A stretch of 64,000 nt of DNA from NCBI GenBank assembly GCA_036872755.1, contig JAVHNS010000016.1, positions 124,001-188,000 on the forward strand, written 5' to 3'. The notes under the pieces were generated by a model. It was given only the letters and a program-made list of their open reading frames with translations. It did not search any database and was not told the DNA's origin. Shown here one piece after another: positions 46,318 through 59,273 of the stretch. A program made the translations under genes and the position numbers. Source of the DNA: Orbilia blumenaviensis (Eukaryota; Ascomycota; Orbiliomycetes; Orbiliales; Orbiliaceae). How positions within the stretch are numbered: position 1 is the stretch's first letter; each line of letters starts with the position of its first letter.

Positions 46318-47917
46318 AAAATCATTTCACAAGAGTTAATACTCTCGAGGAATTAGCCCAAGAATTGTACTTTATTAATTGCACACACTAGGATATTAGG
46401 TACGTAAGCATTCTACTCTTATAAATTTTCAAATTTACGAATGTAGAAGCCATCATCTCATCCATCGTCTTTTGTTACAGGTTTCCGTGCATAGGAACTG
46501 GGTTCCAGTACACCCCCACATCTGGAAATATATTTGGTTTCGTACCGACATGCTAGCCTAAGGAAACAAGACCTTATCTAGATCTTCCATAGCTCATAGA
46601 CGTCTTTTGACTATATCCTCAATGCAATTATCGTCATCCCTACCCGGCTACAAAATCTCCTAAATTTATTATCATTTTTTTCTAAAAAAAAAACCGAATC
46701 ATTATCCCCCCACCCCAAATCCTAGGGGAAACGTATCAAGAGCTTCACTTAGTCGTCTACTCAGCATGTGCTTCCTCGTTTTTAAACACGACTACTGTGG
46801 CGCGACATTTCCCGTTTGGCATCCTAATAGAAGGTGTGTCTGCAACGGAACTTTTGAAATTAGCATCGTGTACAGAGGACAGCCGGCGCCTGGTTGCCAA
46901 TTTTGTCTCAATAAATGGAATTACTTACGTTCGAGAAGAGAAGATGTTGAGACAATCGACTAGGCCTTTAGCCTTGAATCTGAGGTCTAATGGCTGAATT
47001 AATTTCGCAGAAGTTGTTCGATGGGTAGCATGCACTTAATAAAGGGCTTTTAGTAAGAGCTGTAGATTTTTCGGCCCTAGCTTGATAACCAAAAGCATCC
47101 GGTTCTACGAAATGGGCATCGGTACTTAAACCAACCAGCCCACCTTAATGCAATCTCACAATGATTAGAAAGGCCATTATATGGAATATAAGGCACCTAG
47201 ATTAAAGACAAACCCGATAGCTTTCTTTTGAATTCAATCTTATATATAATATATCCAGAGGTCTATATCGTTACATATTAGTAGCCCATTCACGGGCTTA
47301 GATAACTTTAAGCTAAACGAAAGAGTGAGGCCCTGATCCCAGAATTCGAAGAGAGTCATACTTATAAGTTTAAATAATTTCATAAATCAACTTCCAGACC
47401 ATATTAAACATCATCGACCTTCTAAAGCTATCATGACTTGGAAGTATTTGTAAAAAGTATTACGGGTTTCTGGTTTCCTTCCCCGGGCTGGTGCACGTGT
47501 TTGTGTATTTGAGCCACATGGTCTGTGGACCACTGCTGACTAAGCTACATCATGCTTACTGAGTACCTAGGTACCTATTTACCCGAAATTTATCCGGTCG
47601 CGGAGTGTCGCATCTGGTCAGGCATACGACGTCAGACTAGCCCATTGCAAATCTGGAAGTCAAGCTCCGGGATGGAGGGCGCCGAGCGATGGGGTGCTTC
47701 ATAACCCTTGCCTGGCGCGGGGTAGTTGGTATGATGCAGCCAATATAATATACTAGGTGGTTGCAAGCTAGAATGCGATCCATAGCTACAGAACCTCCTC
47801 GTCCTGCTATCTAACCTTCTCAGCACACATCGGCGATCAATCTTACGGCCGCCGCTAAACGAATCATACTATCACAGGTTTTATTTTCATTGAATATACT
47901 ACTTTCATACCGACGTT
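46318..47917. other. Spacer with weak ORFs and palindrome copy 3
   Basis: About 1.6 kb. A 65-residue ORF at 46766-46963 has CVCNGT and CQFC pairs like short fungal Cys-rich proteins but no other support. Promoter of the next gene lies at the right side and contains TACCTAGGTA at 47564. Confidence 0.35.
47564..47573. promoter_or_regulatory. TACCTAGGTA palindrome, copy 3
   Basis: Third copy of the 10-base palindrome, flanked by GAG and CCTATTTACC, about 345 bases before the start codon at 47918. Role inferred from recurrence only. Confidence 0.35.
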
Positions 47918-49058
47918 ATGGCAGAACAACTTCCCACTGTCCGCTGGGGCATCGTCGGTAAGTCATAGTGCCCTTCCTATACCCAGCGCGCGCTAACGCT
48001 AGGGACTGGAAGCAACTGGCATGATTTCCAACTGGTTCGTCAGTGATCTACTTCTTCCTTCATGGCCGAACAAGCGTGCGAATCACATAATCCAGTCTAT
48101 CGGCTCCTCTTCCGTCCCAAAGGGTCAAAAGTTCTATGACGAATATGTTCACCCAAACCTTGCCAACAACTCCGGCGTTACCCCCAAGATCTATGGGTCA
48201 TATTCTGAAGTCTACAATGACCCTGATGTAGATGTTATCTACATTGGAACACCACATAGTTTCCATAAACAAAATTGCATTGACGCGATTAATGCTGGGA
48301 AACACGTTCTTTGCGAGAAAGCCTTTACATTAACCCAGGCCGATGCAAAGGAGGTTACTAGTTTGGCCAGAGAGAAAGGGGTATTTTTGATGGAGGCCAT
48401 GTGGACAAGATTTTACCCTTTAGTGAAGGAACTCAGGCGATTACTTTATGAAGAGAAGGTCATCGGTCAGGTCTGGCGTACGTTCGCTGACTTCGGACTA
48501 TCATATGACGTTGCGAGCTTGCCTGATAGCAGTAGATTAAAAGACTTGAGCATGGGAGCTGGATCACTTCTTGACATTGGGATATATAGCCTCACTTGGG
48601 GTGTCTTGACTCTGGAAGAAGAAATTGGAAAGGGGGAGCATCCAAAAGTCCTGGCAGCTCAAACATTGCAAGGGGGCGTCGAGACTCTTAGCAGCTGGAT
48701 ATTGAGCTACCCATCGACGGGAAGACATGGTATACTGACATCAACGACAAACGTGAAGACGGAAAGGAGCTTCGCGAGGATAGAGGGTAGTAAAGGTGTT
48801 ATCATCATCCATGGTCCAACTTCATCGCCTGAAAGCTTTACTGTGAAATTGCACGATGAAGAGGGAGAAGGGAAGCTATACGAGTTCGACAAACCGGGAA
48901 GAGGCTTTTACTGGGAGGCGGATGCTGTGGCAGTCGATGTTTCAAACGGCAGAAAAGAAAATGAAAACATACCACTGGCAGAAACGGAGAGAATTATGGG
49001 TATCCTAGATGAAATTCGAAGACAAGGCGGCGCAAGGTTCCCCGGCGATACCTTTTAA
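47918..49058 (+). CDS. GFO/IDH/MocA oxidoreductase, dimeric dihydrodiol dehydrogenase type
   Basis: Two exons, 47918-47957 and 48013-49058, giving 361 residues. The proteins are cytosolic NAD(P)-dependent dehydrogenases acting on trans-dihydrodiols or sugars such as D-xylose. The N-terminal Rossmann motif is RWGIVATGMIS (about 9-19), completed only when the intron ends at 48012; the nearer AG at 48002 breaks the frame. Other features are VDVIYIGTPHSFH, HVLCEKAFTL (Cys114-Glu115-Lys116, the family's catalytic Lys motif) and MEAMWTRFYPL, SLLDIGIYSL. The branch site CTAAC lies within the intron. Length equals the family norm. Substrate cannot be read from sequence. Confidence 0.95.
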
Positions 49059-49317
49059 TAGGCAGACCAGCATAGCCTTTAGGGGCCGATGGAACGAGAT
49101 ATGCACACACGCCTTTGGTCATCATCCATCCTATCCCACAAAGTCCAATCACGAAGTATTTACATGAAGAAAATCTGTAATAAAAATGAAAAGCGAAGAA
49201 AAAGCAATACACTGAATCCAAAGTAAAGATGTCCTACGTGCACCTAAATTTCAACTGGGACCGAGACTAGCCCAGCCTCTAATCCTATGCAAATATTACA
49301 GCCTTAAATTCACAAAC

Positions 49318-51650
49318 CTAAACAAAGGTAGTACCATCTGCTGTTGGTTCCCAGAGCCCTTCGATTCTTTCCCTCTCCGACTCTTCTTCAGCCCTCAAGA
49401 CCTTTAGTGGCCAATCTAGCCATTTAACCCAGTCCTTCCCTAACCAATCCACAATCCCTCTTAATAGAAGCCTTGGATTCTTCATCAACCACCAGGATTT
49501 TAAGACCTCTTCCGGGGGAGGGGTCCATTGTTGTTCATCCAATAAAGCATCGATAGAGACTGAGTTAAGTTGTTTCATCTTCACTACAGCGGCGTAATAA
49601 TACGCCAGTAGGAGGTAGACCCGTTTATCCTGCTGTTGCAATTTTTCTAGAATGACATGGCAGGAAAGCCCAGGCCACATGAAAATCAACCTGACCACCG
49701 CTGTCATAGACTCGTCTGATAATCCTCCTGGGGTTTCTAGGGTAGTTATTATGCAAACTAAGCGGTGAAGGGTACCAATATCTACCACCATAGCGCCTTC
49801 TGAAGATTTATAGAATGGACAGTTTTCCCAATCCACCCAAGCATATCCGGACTCATATATTTCGGGCCCTGAAGGCCGAACTACGTGCCCATCATCCTCA
49901 GCAGGTGCATCAGCATCCTCGACGTCTTCCGGACCCTGAAGTAATAGGCTCGACGTTGCTTGGCCTGTTGCCAGAATTTCTAAAGCCGGAAGCCGGACAC
50001 CACCCTCAACCCCAACTTTAACCACCTGGTATAGCTTTTTTGTCACCTGTTGCAACGAGTCGCCAACTGCCTCTCGGAATTCTGTAAATAAATTGGCTTC
50101 CCAAACACCATGAATGATCTCTCGTGTTCCAACTACCATAGAAAACTTCGCGATGAGCCAAGTATGCATGTCTGTCAATTCCGCTGCCCACATATATGCG
50201 CCAAGCAAAGCGGAAGTCGCAAATAGGCCTTGGGATTCGACGGGAATTTCGCCATTTTTTGCAACTGTAACAGCAACCATAGAATGTGCGGAGAGGCATT
50301 CTCGATAGGATGCGAGACCTTTAACATAGTGCGAAACCTCCAACAACGAAGGCGTTGCGACACCTTGTAAATATCGGACATGGGCTGCCGTTATCGCAAT
50401 TGTTGTGTGATAAAGATAGGGGTTCTTTGATGATGTACCAAGTGTTAGCTATTTACTTCGATTGCTTAAAGCGATTGGCCCCGTTTCAGTACGGAACAAG
50501 GAATAAAAGTCATACTCTAAATTGTAGGTCGAAGGTAAGCGTTTTCCACGGGTTACGACTTGGCGTGACATAAGGGAAAGTCTGGCAAGTGAAATTCCTG
50601 TAGGTGTTGATGAGGTTGTAATCTTGAAGACTTATTTTTATACCTACTCCACCTTGCCGTAGACCTGTTGAAGGTGAAGACTGCCACAATGAAATTGAGT
50701 TGCTCGCTGGATCTGACGAAGGGGGAGGCGTAAGGCCGTACCCGAAACTGGAAGTATGAGATGTGAGTCCACCAATACCGGTGCTAGTTAAGCCTGGATT
50801 GCTTCCGAAAAAATTGGTAGACCTGGTTGGTGTTGGAATATACTCATTTTCTCCTCTTAATACAGGAGATTGCTTCGACACAACCAAAATTTGGGCAAGC
50901 CTCTGTCCTCTCTCCAGCGCTCTGTCGACGGCGCCTACAAGAACGGGTAAGGCTCCAATAGCAACCTCAGCGTCTTCCGTTGTTGCTGGACTATTAGCTT
51001 GACTCGCATCGCAGGCTGATAACGCAGGATCTTCGTCAGAGTCAGCCCGTTCGCGTTTTCTTTTCCGTGCCACCGACTTGTTAACATCTACAAATGTGAA
51101 TTTTGAGGGAATATTAGGTTCATTCCGCCTACGGGATCTCCTCTGGCGACCCACGGATTTTACGGCGGAACTTTCGGCCGGTGAAGGGGCTGGCGTCTCG
51201 TTCGGCTCCGCCAATTTTTCATATTCACATATCGTGCTTCGCCGGATGCAGTTTGAACATATAGGCCTTCCTTCATCGCACTACCGACAGAATGTAAAGC
51301 GAGGTCAGCTAGAGCCTCCATGAATTTAAATGGATTGAATCTTTGATAATTTTTGCCCTTTCCTCATTCCGTGAAAGAAAACCCGTTATTCCGGGCGCAT
51401 CCGCACCCGCGACCGTTGTGATTTTGGTCTCGGGTATTTGTTGTATTTTTTGTGTTGTCGACACAACAGCTAAGGGGGGTAGTTGGAACGGCCAAATAAA
51501 ATACGATGGAATTTGAAAGACTAGGTCGGAATTAGCTACCTTGATACGCCTCTCCTTACACCCCCTGCAGCCGGCGCGGCTCTTATTGTGGAAGCGCCGC
51601 GTCCGAGGTACAGCTGATCCGGTACTATCGGCAGGGCTTGCCGGCAGCAT
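49318..51650 (-). CDS. Zn2Cys6 fungal transcription factor
   Basis: Three exons, 51650-51540, 51280-50516 and 50424-49318, giving 660 residues. The DNA-binding zinc cluster is C28-x2-C31-x6-C38-x6-C45-x2-C48-x6-C55, with the first intron falling exactly between Lys37 and Cys38. A basic region (RQRRSRRRNE; VARKRKRERAD) serves as a likely nuclear signal. A Ser/Pro-rich linker leads to the fungal-specific regulatory domain beginning near LQDYNLINTYRNFTCQT and continuing with NPYLYHTTIAITAAHVRYL, SALLGAYMWAAELTD and a helical C-terminus. Intron 1 is 259 nt, long for this window; intron 2 has a GCTAAC branch site. The first ATG in the frame is at 51650; an extra 5' exon cannot be excluded. Target genes unknown; the divergently placed RTA1 gene is the nearest candidate. 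Confidence 0.93.
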
Positions 51651-53122
51651 GGCTCCTGGTACGCTCGTATATCGTACAACCACCAACTCTATCCGCGAAA
51701 GGCACCCGCGTAAAACGTACTCCGACTGCCTGGGTGAAACGGAACCAGGAATCGAATCACAGGCCGTTGTTCCTGCGTCAAACAAGCCAAAGTTTGGATA
51801 TAACGAGAAGAAGGACGCTATGCGAGATACGAAAAAAAAAAGTTGTAATGATGCAATGCAAGAAGTTTTTTTCTTGGAGGGTATCCGGTGCTTGTTGGCA
51901 ATACGGTAGTTCTCGCCAGGACTTGGTGGACTAGGCTGGAATAAATGTTACCGCAAAGACTTCCGCATCAGGTACGTCTAGGGGACGAAAGCAGCCAAGC
52001 TACCGCCTACGCAACTGCTTACGTTCAGGAGATATAATTCGAAGAACGGAATATGCCGTGTCGATTAGATAATTGTTTGTCTAGGCGTGTCGATTAAGCT
52101 CAGCCTTAAGCTTTGTCGTTGAAGGTTATTCTAATCTCCAAGCTTTGGCCGAGATCCCTGTCTCGTATACCATCGAAGTCTTGAATTTCCTCTTTGGGAC
52201 CGTATAGAGGCTGCAACACGTTTCTATACGCGTAAAACGGCACTTGTTTTTCACTATTCGAGCCTCTCCCTTCCAGAAGACCAACAAAATAAGCATGGTA
52301 TCTCCGCGTGTTCGCTGTAATTAATTTTCCGGACCCAGTTACTTCCGTACCTATTCTCGTCCATTGGTAGAAATTAAGGTGGATCTGAACCTGTAGCCAA
52401 GCCGCATTCAACGTCAATTTTATTGCTGCGGACCCGACGCAAAACTTGCCCCGTAGCCCCAATCATGGATCAGACGTTGAGCATCGGGCCACCAGGCATC
52501 CGGGAAGGCTTATCCCATATATGTAGATGCATGTCTCTCGCGATCGGTCCTTTCCCCTGTGGATTCTCCGACTTATCCCAAATCTATTTCCTTGAAAAGC
52601 TTACGAATCCCATGCGGCGGTAAGCTTTCGTTTTATCTTAAAATCTTTGTTTGATGTCAGTCATCAATCGTCGGTCTTCGTATAAACCATTTCCTATTCC
52701 GGATAGCACGTCGGAGCCCGTTATCGAGTCTAAGATTCTATAAGTACCCTGCCAGGTCTTGGGCTCTCCTGATTATATTTACCAAACTATAACCAAAAAT
52801 TCACCAGCGAAATTCCCTGTACCAATATTTGAAGTTGGTAGTTAGGGGTGTAACGTACCTTAATTAGCTTAACTGTGGGACTTAGCTTCGAAGCCCCTTC
52901 ACTACTTCCACCTATATATATTTCCTCTATTCCTTCGGATCATTGGATTTTTTATCATTACACTCGACGACCAAGATTTTACCTCAGACCGTCGCCCTAC
53001 ATAGCCCTCATTGTTGTCCGAAATTTGGCCCATACTCTTATCAAATCAGTAGCGACCTGCAAACGACACATACAATCTACCTATTGACGCCAAATCTTTG
53101 GTATTTAAACGGAATATACACA
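51651..53122. other. Divergent promoter spacer between regulator and RTA1 gene
   Basis: About 1.5 kb. A 118-residue minus-strand frame at 52462-52106 lacks an ATG at its head and matches nothing. No other gene is seen. Confidence 0.4.
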
Positions 53123-54378
53123 ATGGGTGCACCTGTTATCGACACCTCGCCCGACAACGGCCGTGGCGGTTGGGTTCCATATTATTACTGGCCCAGCGTG
53201 CCCGCCGCAGTCATATTTGTCGTTTTATTCTCTGTTTGTGGCATAATTCATATCTACCGCCTTTTCAAATACAAGGGGTGGTACTTTATTCCTTTTATTA
53301 TCGGTGTAATTTGTATGTATAACCCCTTTAGGAGCGTAAGTCTGCACAACCCTACTGAGGACACACCAATTAACTTGTTGGATTTTCGTCACGTAATAGT
53401 TCAGGCAGTCGGTTATGCCGGACGTATCGGATCTCACTATGACTTCTACTCTCTCACCTGGTTCATCATGCAATCTCTTCTCATCCTTCTTGCGCCAGCT
53501 CTTTTCGCCGCATCGATTTACATGACTCTTAGCCGTATCGCAATTGCGTTACATGCCGAGAATCTTCTTATCATCCGCGCCAAATGGCTTACCACATTCT
53601 TTGTTACTGGCGATGTTCTCTCTTTCCTCGCACAAAGTGCAGGTACGTTGGATCAAGCTTCAGACTATGGTCTGCAAGCTAAACTCCAGATGCTTGGATC
53701 TAAAGTGCTCAAGCACATACAATAAAACTATGTTCTAACATTAATTTTTTAACAACAATAGGAGGTGGAATGATGGCGCAAGGTGATCCATCATCTGCCG
53801 ACCGTGGCCAAAAAATCATCATGGGGGGTCTTTTCATCCAAATCTTCTTCTTCGGCGGGTTCATTATCATCGCTACCATCTTCCACAGCCGTCTCAACAA
53901 GTCTCCATCTCATACCGCCGAAAAGGTTAAGGGTCGCAAATATATCCTCACAATGTATTTCGCCAATGTTCTTATTCTTATTCGATCCCTCTTCAGAGTT
54001 ATCGAATACATCATGCCACACGACGGTCCCCTCATGAAGAACGAAGCCTACCTCTACGTCTTCGACGCACTTTTGATGTTTGCGGTTGTTGCTGTTTACT
54101 TGGTTGTCAAGCCTTACGGTGATTTGTTTGACGAATGGAAGCGAAGGAAGGACCTGGGAGACCTGGAACTGACCAGAAGGTGAGCAAACTTTCATTTCTC
54201 AATTCTTCATTCTTTGCCCTTCTATTTTTGCAATAATGAGCATATCACCAACATAACATTCTTTTCTGGCACTTCCAGAGACCGACCTCAAGATAGAGAA
54301 GCTATGACTTCCGGCGACGATATCGAGTCTGCGCTATCGAGCAGAAGCTTTGCGGAGCAAAAGCCCCTCCGTCACTAA
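53123..54378 (+). CDS. RTA1-family seven-TM membrane protein (lipid-translocating exporter family)
   Basis: Four exons, 53123-53312, 53400-53642, 53762-54179, 54279-54378, giving 316 residues. RTA1-like proteins are fungal 7TM proteins linked to resistance to sterol-pathway or lipid-active compounds (Rta1, Rsb1, Rtm1); the transported molecule is debated. Visible motifs: PSVPAAVIFVVLF (TM1), FQAVGYAGRIGSH, FIMQSLLILLAPALFAASIYMTLSRI, TTFFVTGDVLSFLAQSAGGG, LILIRSLFRVIEY and EAYLYVFDALLMF, all diagnostic. The C-terminal tail is short and charged. The splice choices were fixed by the motifs FQAVGY and QSAGGG. No frame damage. Confidence 0.95.
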
Positions 54379-55751
54379 ATACAATGCTCGCCCTCGGAAA
54401 CATTATATATATACCCATATATATAACTCTTCAGAGAGGCCTGTTTAAGAAAAATTCATATATATTTCGGGTTATATATTCTGATACACGGACATATACC
54501 TACCTACTCCTCATATCTCATGATTCATGTCATCAAAATATCTTCCCTTTGTTGCTCCAAGCCTCTGTTTTTGGTATCAGTTCCTTGTTAATGTTTTCAT
54601 TCCTGGATTTTGCTTCCGGTTGTTATATCTAGATCTTCATACTCTCTTCCTCAGCGTCATGCGGCAGTGGATGATCCCACATCGTACAGGGAACTGCCTT
54701 AGAATCGGGTTGTGTATTAAATGTTGGTTCTGGCTCAGCTCTTTTAGTCTCGGTCTTCATATCCGTCTATTTACCTACCTGGCGAGTCTACGGGTTTGCT
54801 TCTCTTCCTTTGTTAACGTTGTCATTCCCAAGCCTCACTTCTTTTTGTTTTATTTGTTCCCTCATCCGCTTCCATTTTGTACAGCTTATTTCTTGAAAGG
54901 TATACAGAGCGTGATGCGCGCATGGAGTCTTCTTGTATCTTGTTATTTCTTTTCTCTATCTAAAATTTGTATATGGTGCCGGTCTATAGAAATGGAATTT
55001 TGCTTAAGCGTTCCCAACACCTAATTCCCCTTCTTTTTTTTTTTTTTTTTTTTAACATATCTTTCCATCTGGTTTAGTTTGGCCTCGTAAGAACCAGGCC
55101 CTGCGAAGTGGCAGTATTTAGTACGAACTTTCAGTTTTACCAGACCGCTGGCTAAATTTTACGTTTGCTTTGATTGGCTAAAGGTGCAAAGAATGACTGT
55201 TTCGAAATTTCCTCATGGGTTCGTTTATACGATAGCCGTTGACCGTTGTGCGTCCCAAAGGGGTTTAAACTGGCTATCGGGTAGACCTAGCCCCCTCACC
55301 AAGATAACAGAAAGACCAGCTAGTATCCCGCCCTTATAGGTAATCTCTAGCAGTTCCCTGCATTAGATCGCCTTTATCCCCTACGCCTAGCTATACGATA
55401 TACGATTGCTATGACGAGTCGTAATACAATCGAAGCGTCGTATGCTCCAAGCCCAGATACCACTGTAAAATCAACTGTTGCCTAACACCACCTTAGCACG
55501 GTATCCTGATCCAGTGGCGCAATGCACCGAAACCGATGAAACGCTTTTATTCCGTATAATTAATATCATTCCTAAGGAAAAAAATACTCCCTCGGGTATC
55601 AAACACCAAAAAAAAAAAAGAAAACAGAAAGCGGAACTCAGCAAACCCTAATACTGTGGTATCGTAATAATACAGATGTTGAGACTTGGAACCATAATCC
55701 AGGCGCATAAGGGAATCAGTTCGCCCCCTTATCGACGACTAAGCCAGCTCT
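54379..55751. other. Spacer with T20 run
   Basis: About 1.4 kb between convergent genes. The first part is pyrimidine-rich and yields a misleading 165-residue ORF (54527-55024) with Phe/Leu/Cys bias. A run of 20 T lies at 55034-55053 and an A run near 55609-55620. Confidence 0.45.
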
Positions 55752-57595
55752 TTACGCGGACAAATCCTTAACTCTCCCCAGAAGGTACTCTAAGTGCCTA
55801 TACCCTGCCGCAGGTTGATACTGCGGCACCATGTGCCCCGCCAACCTCACCTCAATATAAGTAAGTCCTCGTTCCTCATGCCAAATTCCTAACTCCCCCT
55901 GACCATCATAAGGCACTACAAACTTATTGCTCGGTTTCTTTGAAAACCCGCGCTGGCCGCCCCAGACCATGTTGTTGAGAGATATTAAAGTTCCATCAGC
56001 TATTAATATAAAATCCAACAGTCCGTGTGCAACAATTGTTCTCTCACTACGGTCGACAACACGGCCTAGAACGCCAGCGGGAACAGGAGCCGGTGATCTG
56101 TCGCCCCCGATGAATACATCTTGCTCACTGCATTCTTCCCACTTAATACGGGGAGCGTTGATAGCCTTTTGTACTTCTGGTCGATCGAAATAGATCTTGG
56201 CACCTTTGGGGAGATAACCGAATGATCCGGGGAATCCGAGGACGTCCCATAAATTCGGGCAGGTGGTCATGATATGGTAAATATTAAAGCAAGGATTGAT
56301 AGCTAGGGCCCTATTAAAGACCTCTGTAGATATCATAACAACTAGTCAGTTTCTATAACAATGATAATACACAGCATGCTCAAGGCTCAATTGAGACAAG
56401 TAGATATAGGGGAGTTACACGTACTATTCCAAAGGTGACACTTAGATGGTATCGAGGTACTATTAAGTGGGCCAGCAGGCGGAAATGTCATTCCCTGCTC
56501 ATAGATGGTCGTAAAGCCACATGAATCGGCCGTTTTCTTAAGCTCAGCGACTTCTTCCTCTGGGAAGTTAAAGATCGCATTATTGCGCTCGAGGAACGGG
56601 ACGACCGGGACTTCTTGCAGATACAGGTCTTCGTCAATACTTGGGTCGTATATCATGGAACCTTTGAAGTTGAAATATTTTGTGTCGGCACGGTTTAACA
56701 TCGCATCGGCGATATATGGAATGTATTTCCTAATGGTTGCAATCAATTAGCAATTACTTAATATTCAGGGCGTGGGTAATACGAGCCTACCCTGCATATG
56801 ACTCTCCAGTCAGCCAGATACGTTTCCCATGGAGACCAAATTTGTCCACAAAGTTCTTCATAAAACCCATGAATTGCTCAGCAAGGTCTTCTTGGCTTTT
56901 GATGTTAGGCACTCCTTGTGTAAAACCAGTCCCTACATACCCAGTTGTTAACACAAAGAATCATTATCTGTAAAGAATCCATATCCGCAACATACCAACC
57001 GGTTGTTCAATCCATATCATATTCGTCAAGTTGACCCAGGTGTACTCATTCGGCACCGGTCTATAGGTCCCGTATTTCCATGTAAACGGGCCGTTTTCCT
57101 GCAACAACCCTTCAAGAGAGCTGCACCCTGGGCCACCGTTGAGCCATACAACTAAATCATCTTTCGTCTCCGGGCCACCGGTCGATGGGAAGAACCAAAA
57201 CCAAAGCTTCCTAGACTCTGTTTTCGAACTGGAGATTGGAAGAAGACCGGCGTATGACTCTGGGATATCGAAGTCGACATCGGGGATTGCGCCGCGAGTG
57301 CCATTGACCCAGAAATCTTTATTTTAACCAAAAAACTGTTAGATTCGCCGGAAAAACATATATCCTTACGATATAGATATATACCTTTTGTCTTCTTGGT
57401 GTACCATTTCGATTTCTTAGGCCGAACTCGACTGTTGAATGCAGAGTTTCGCTCCTGGCCGCGACTAGCTTGCTCTGCCCTTATCTCTTCGTATAGTTTT
57501 CGAACAGCCAGTGGTGACTTATTCCAGCCCGTGGAGGCCAGAGCCGCTGTAGCGAAAATAAACCCAAGGAGCGTGAAAATGGCGACCTTCATCAT
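55752..57595 (-). CDS. Secreted serine carboxypeptidase, family S10
   Basis: Five exons, 57595-57385, 57316-56996, 56932-56791, 56729-56425, 56341-55752, giving 522 residues. S10 peptidases remove C-terminal amino acids at acidic pH. Residues 1-20 are a signal peptide ([18 protein letters not shown]). Substrate-binding [13 protein letters not shown] and oxyanion region are followed by [11 protein letters not shown]. The catalytic Ser222 sits in GESYAG, Asp436 in [10 protein letters not shown] and His496 in [10 protein letters not shown], so the triad is complete. Paired cysteines (CHLWN, NPCFNIY, TTCPNLW, EECSEQ) match family disulfides. Each junction restores a family motif. The lack of a vacuolar propeptide pattern and of a C-terminal GPI signal suggests an extracellular enzyme, which is inference. 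Confidence 0.96.
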
Positions 57596-59273
57596 GGCAA
57601 GCCGGTTGACTTTCGAGGACGATGGATGAAGAACCTCAGGACTGAAATAAAAATTGCCAATAATAAAATGTCAATAAGCAATTGAATACTAATCGACCGA
57701 AATAAACATTTCTTTTGATGCGTATATCAAAGCCATAAATGGGTTATATATACCGCATTGCGCTCGTATCCGTTGTTCTAAGTTGGACAGAACGTGAGGA
57801 TCGTCAATATTAATTATCGTGCGCGACGGGGGCTATCAGCAGCCCGTTCGGGAAGGTAGCGCCTTATCCGTCGTATCCGGGAACCTTCAAGCATGGGCCG
57901 TCGACATCGTCGGTGCCTGAAAGTACACAAATTTAAGGCGGGGAATTAGAAAGCTTGAACAGGATCAAGCATTCTGGGCAGGCTGGGGTTCGGGTCGATA
58001 TCGATGTGGATAGAATATTAATGCTGAATAATTGGGGCCTCCTTCCCTTTTTACTACTGGCGGCGGACGATCATATTTAATGATAGATAACGAGGCTATT
58101 TGCATTTTGGGGGGGCCTCAATATTAATGCTAAAAAGGCTGGAAGAAAACTGTGACGAAGACCCTGCAGACCGAAGACGAGGGTGCGAGGGTGCGAGGGT
58201 GATTGGCCAAGGCGATATTGTCCGACGGTTCAGCTGGTGTTCTTTTCTCTCTCTCTCTCTCTCAGCTTTGTGTCCCTTGCCTGCATGCCGGCGTATGGGA
58301 TAATTCGACGGACGCCATCAAAAACCAACAGGGAAGTTCCGAGCGACGGTGCAGTCAGGTCCCACAAAAAAAAAAGAAGGTCAAGCCACGCGAACGGGAA
58401 TAACGCATAAGCTATACAGTATATACTATCACTTGGAGGGTGAAAAGGGAGCTACTAAACGTCGGTGTTAGCAGTATCAAACTACATTGCTGATATTGAC
58501 ATATGACGTTCCATGGAGTAGTAGACATTCGCAACTTCCGCATTGTAACTATTGATTAGCTGCAACCCTCCAAAAATGCAAGGCCGATACCTGCTCCTTC
58601 CAGCAGGTCGAAGTTTCTGCCGGTTGGTGTTTCGGTTGGGTGTGTTGGTCACACAGCCAATTCTGGCCAAGACTCCCCACCCAAGCTCCATAGGTCCAGT
58701 CCGGGCCTCGAACCGTCCAAAAGACCAAGGGAGACCTGAGCTCGGCCTGTTCAACATGGGGCGTGTCTGGATATCTCGTGCATGAGCGTACGTACACCCT
58801 GTCTTGGGCTTGATGATTCGGTTGAGCGCCACGGTAAACGCGGTTGGTCTTTCCCAGAATACCAATATTTTGGTTGTGCTCCCAATTCCATACCTACTTC
58901 CTACCAATGGATTCTGACTGCGAGTGCGAATAGCGAGTGCGAATTATTAGGGTTAATGTCAATATCGTCCCGCCAAACGACGACAGAAGATAGAGAGTAT
59001 CGGAATCCAGAGCTCAGTCGACGGAGCAATTGGACTGGATTGGCTTAGTATGTGCTGATAGCCATGCATGCGCGGCGTAGCGAGGAGGGACTTATAATAA
59101 TTATACCCGAACTGATAACGGTCACTATAGAACAAAGGAAGAATTCAACGAAATTTAAAACGCAGTGCAGCGCGCCACGAACCAACTAATGCGTTTGAAT
59201 CCAACAAGCTCGAGCTCACCCAAAGACTGTGCGCAAGTTAACCATATAAATACACAACTGAGTTTGTATGCTG
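57596..59273. other. Spacer with (CT)9 microsatellite
   Basis: About 1.7 kb including the carboxypeptidase promoter. A perfect (TC)9 tract lies at 58246-58263 preceded by direct GGGTGCGA repeats at about 58178-58199. Overlapping ORFs on both strands at 58482-58907 have no supporting motif. Confidence 0.45.
58246..58263. repeat. (TC)9 microsatellite
   Basis: Eighteen bases of perfect TC dinucleotide repeat in a non-coding spacer. Confidence 0.9.

Noticed and set aside
52106..52462. 118-residue minus-strand ORF
   Set aside because: Begins with TTG, no ATG, no domain and no plausible splice partner.
54527..55024. 165-residue plus-strand ORF rich in Phe, Leu and Cys
   Set aside because: Lies in pyrimidine-rich 3' flank of the RTA1 gene; hydrophobicity follows from base composition and no splice or motif supports it.
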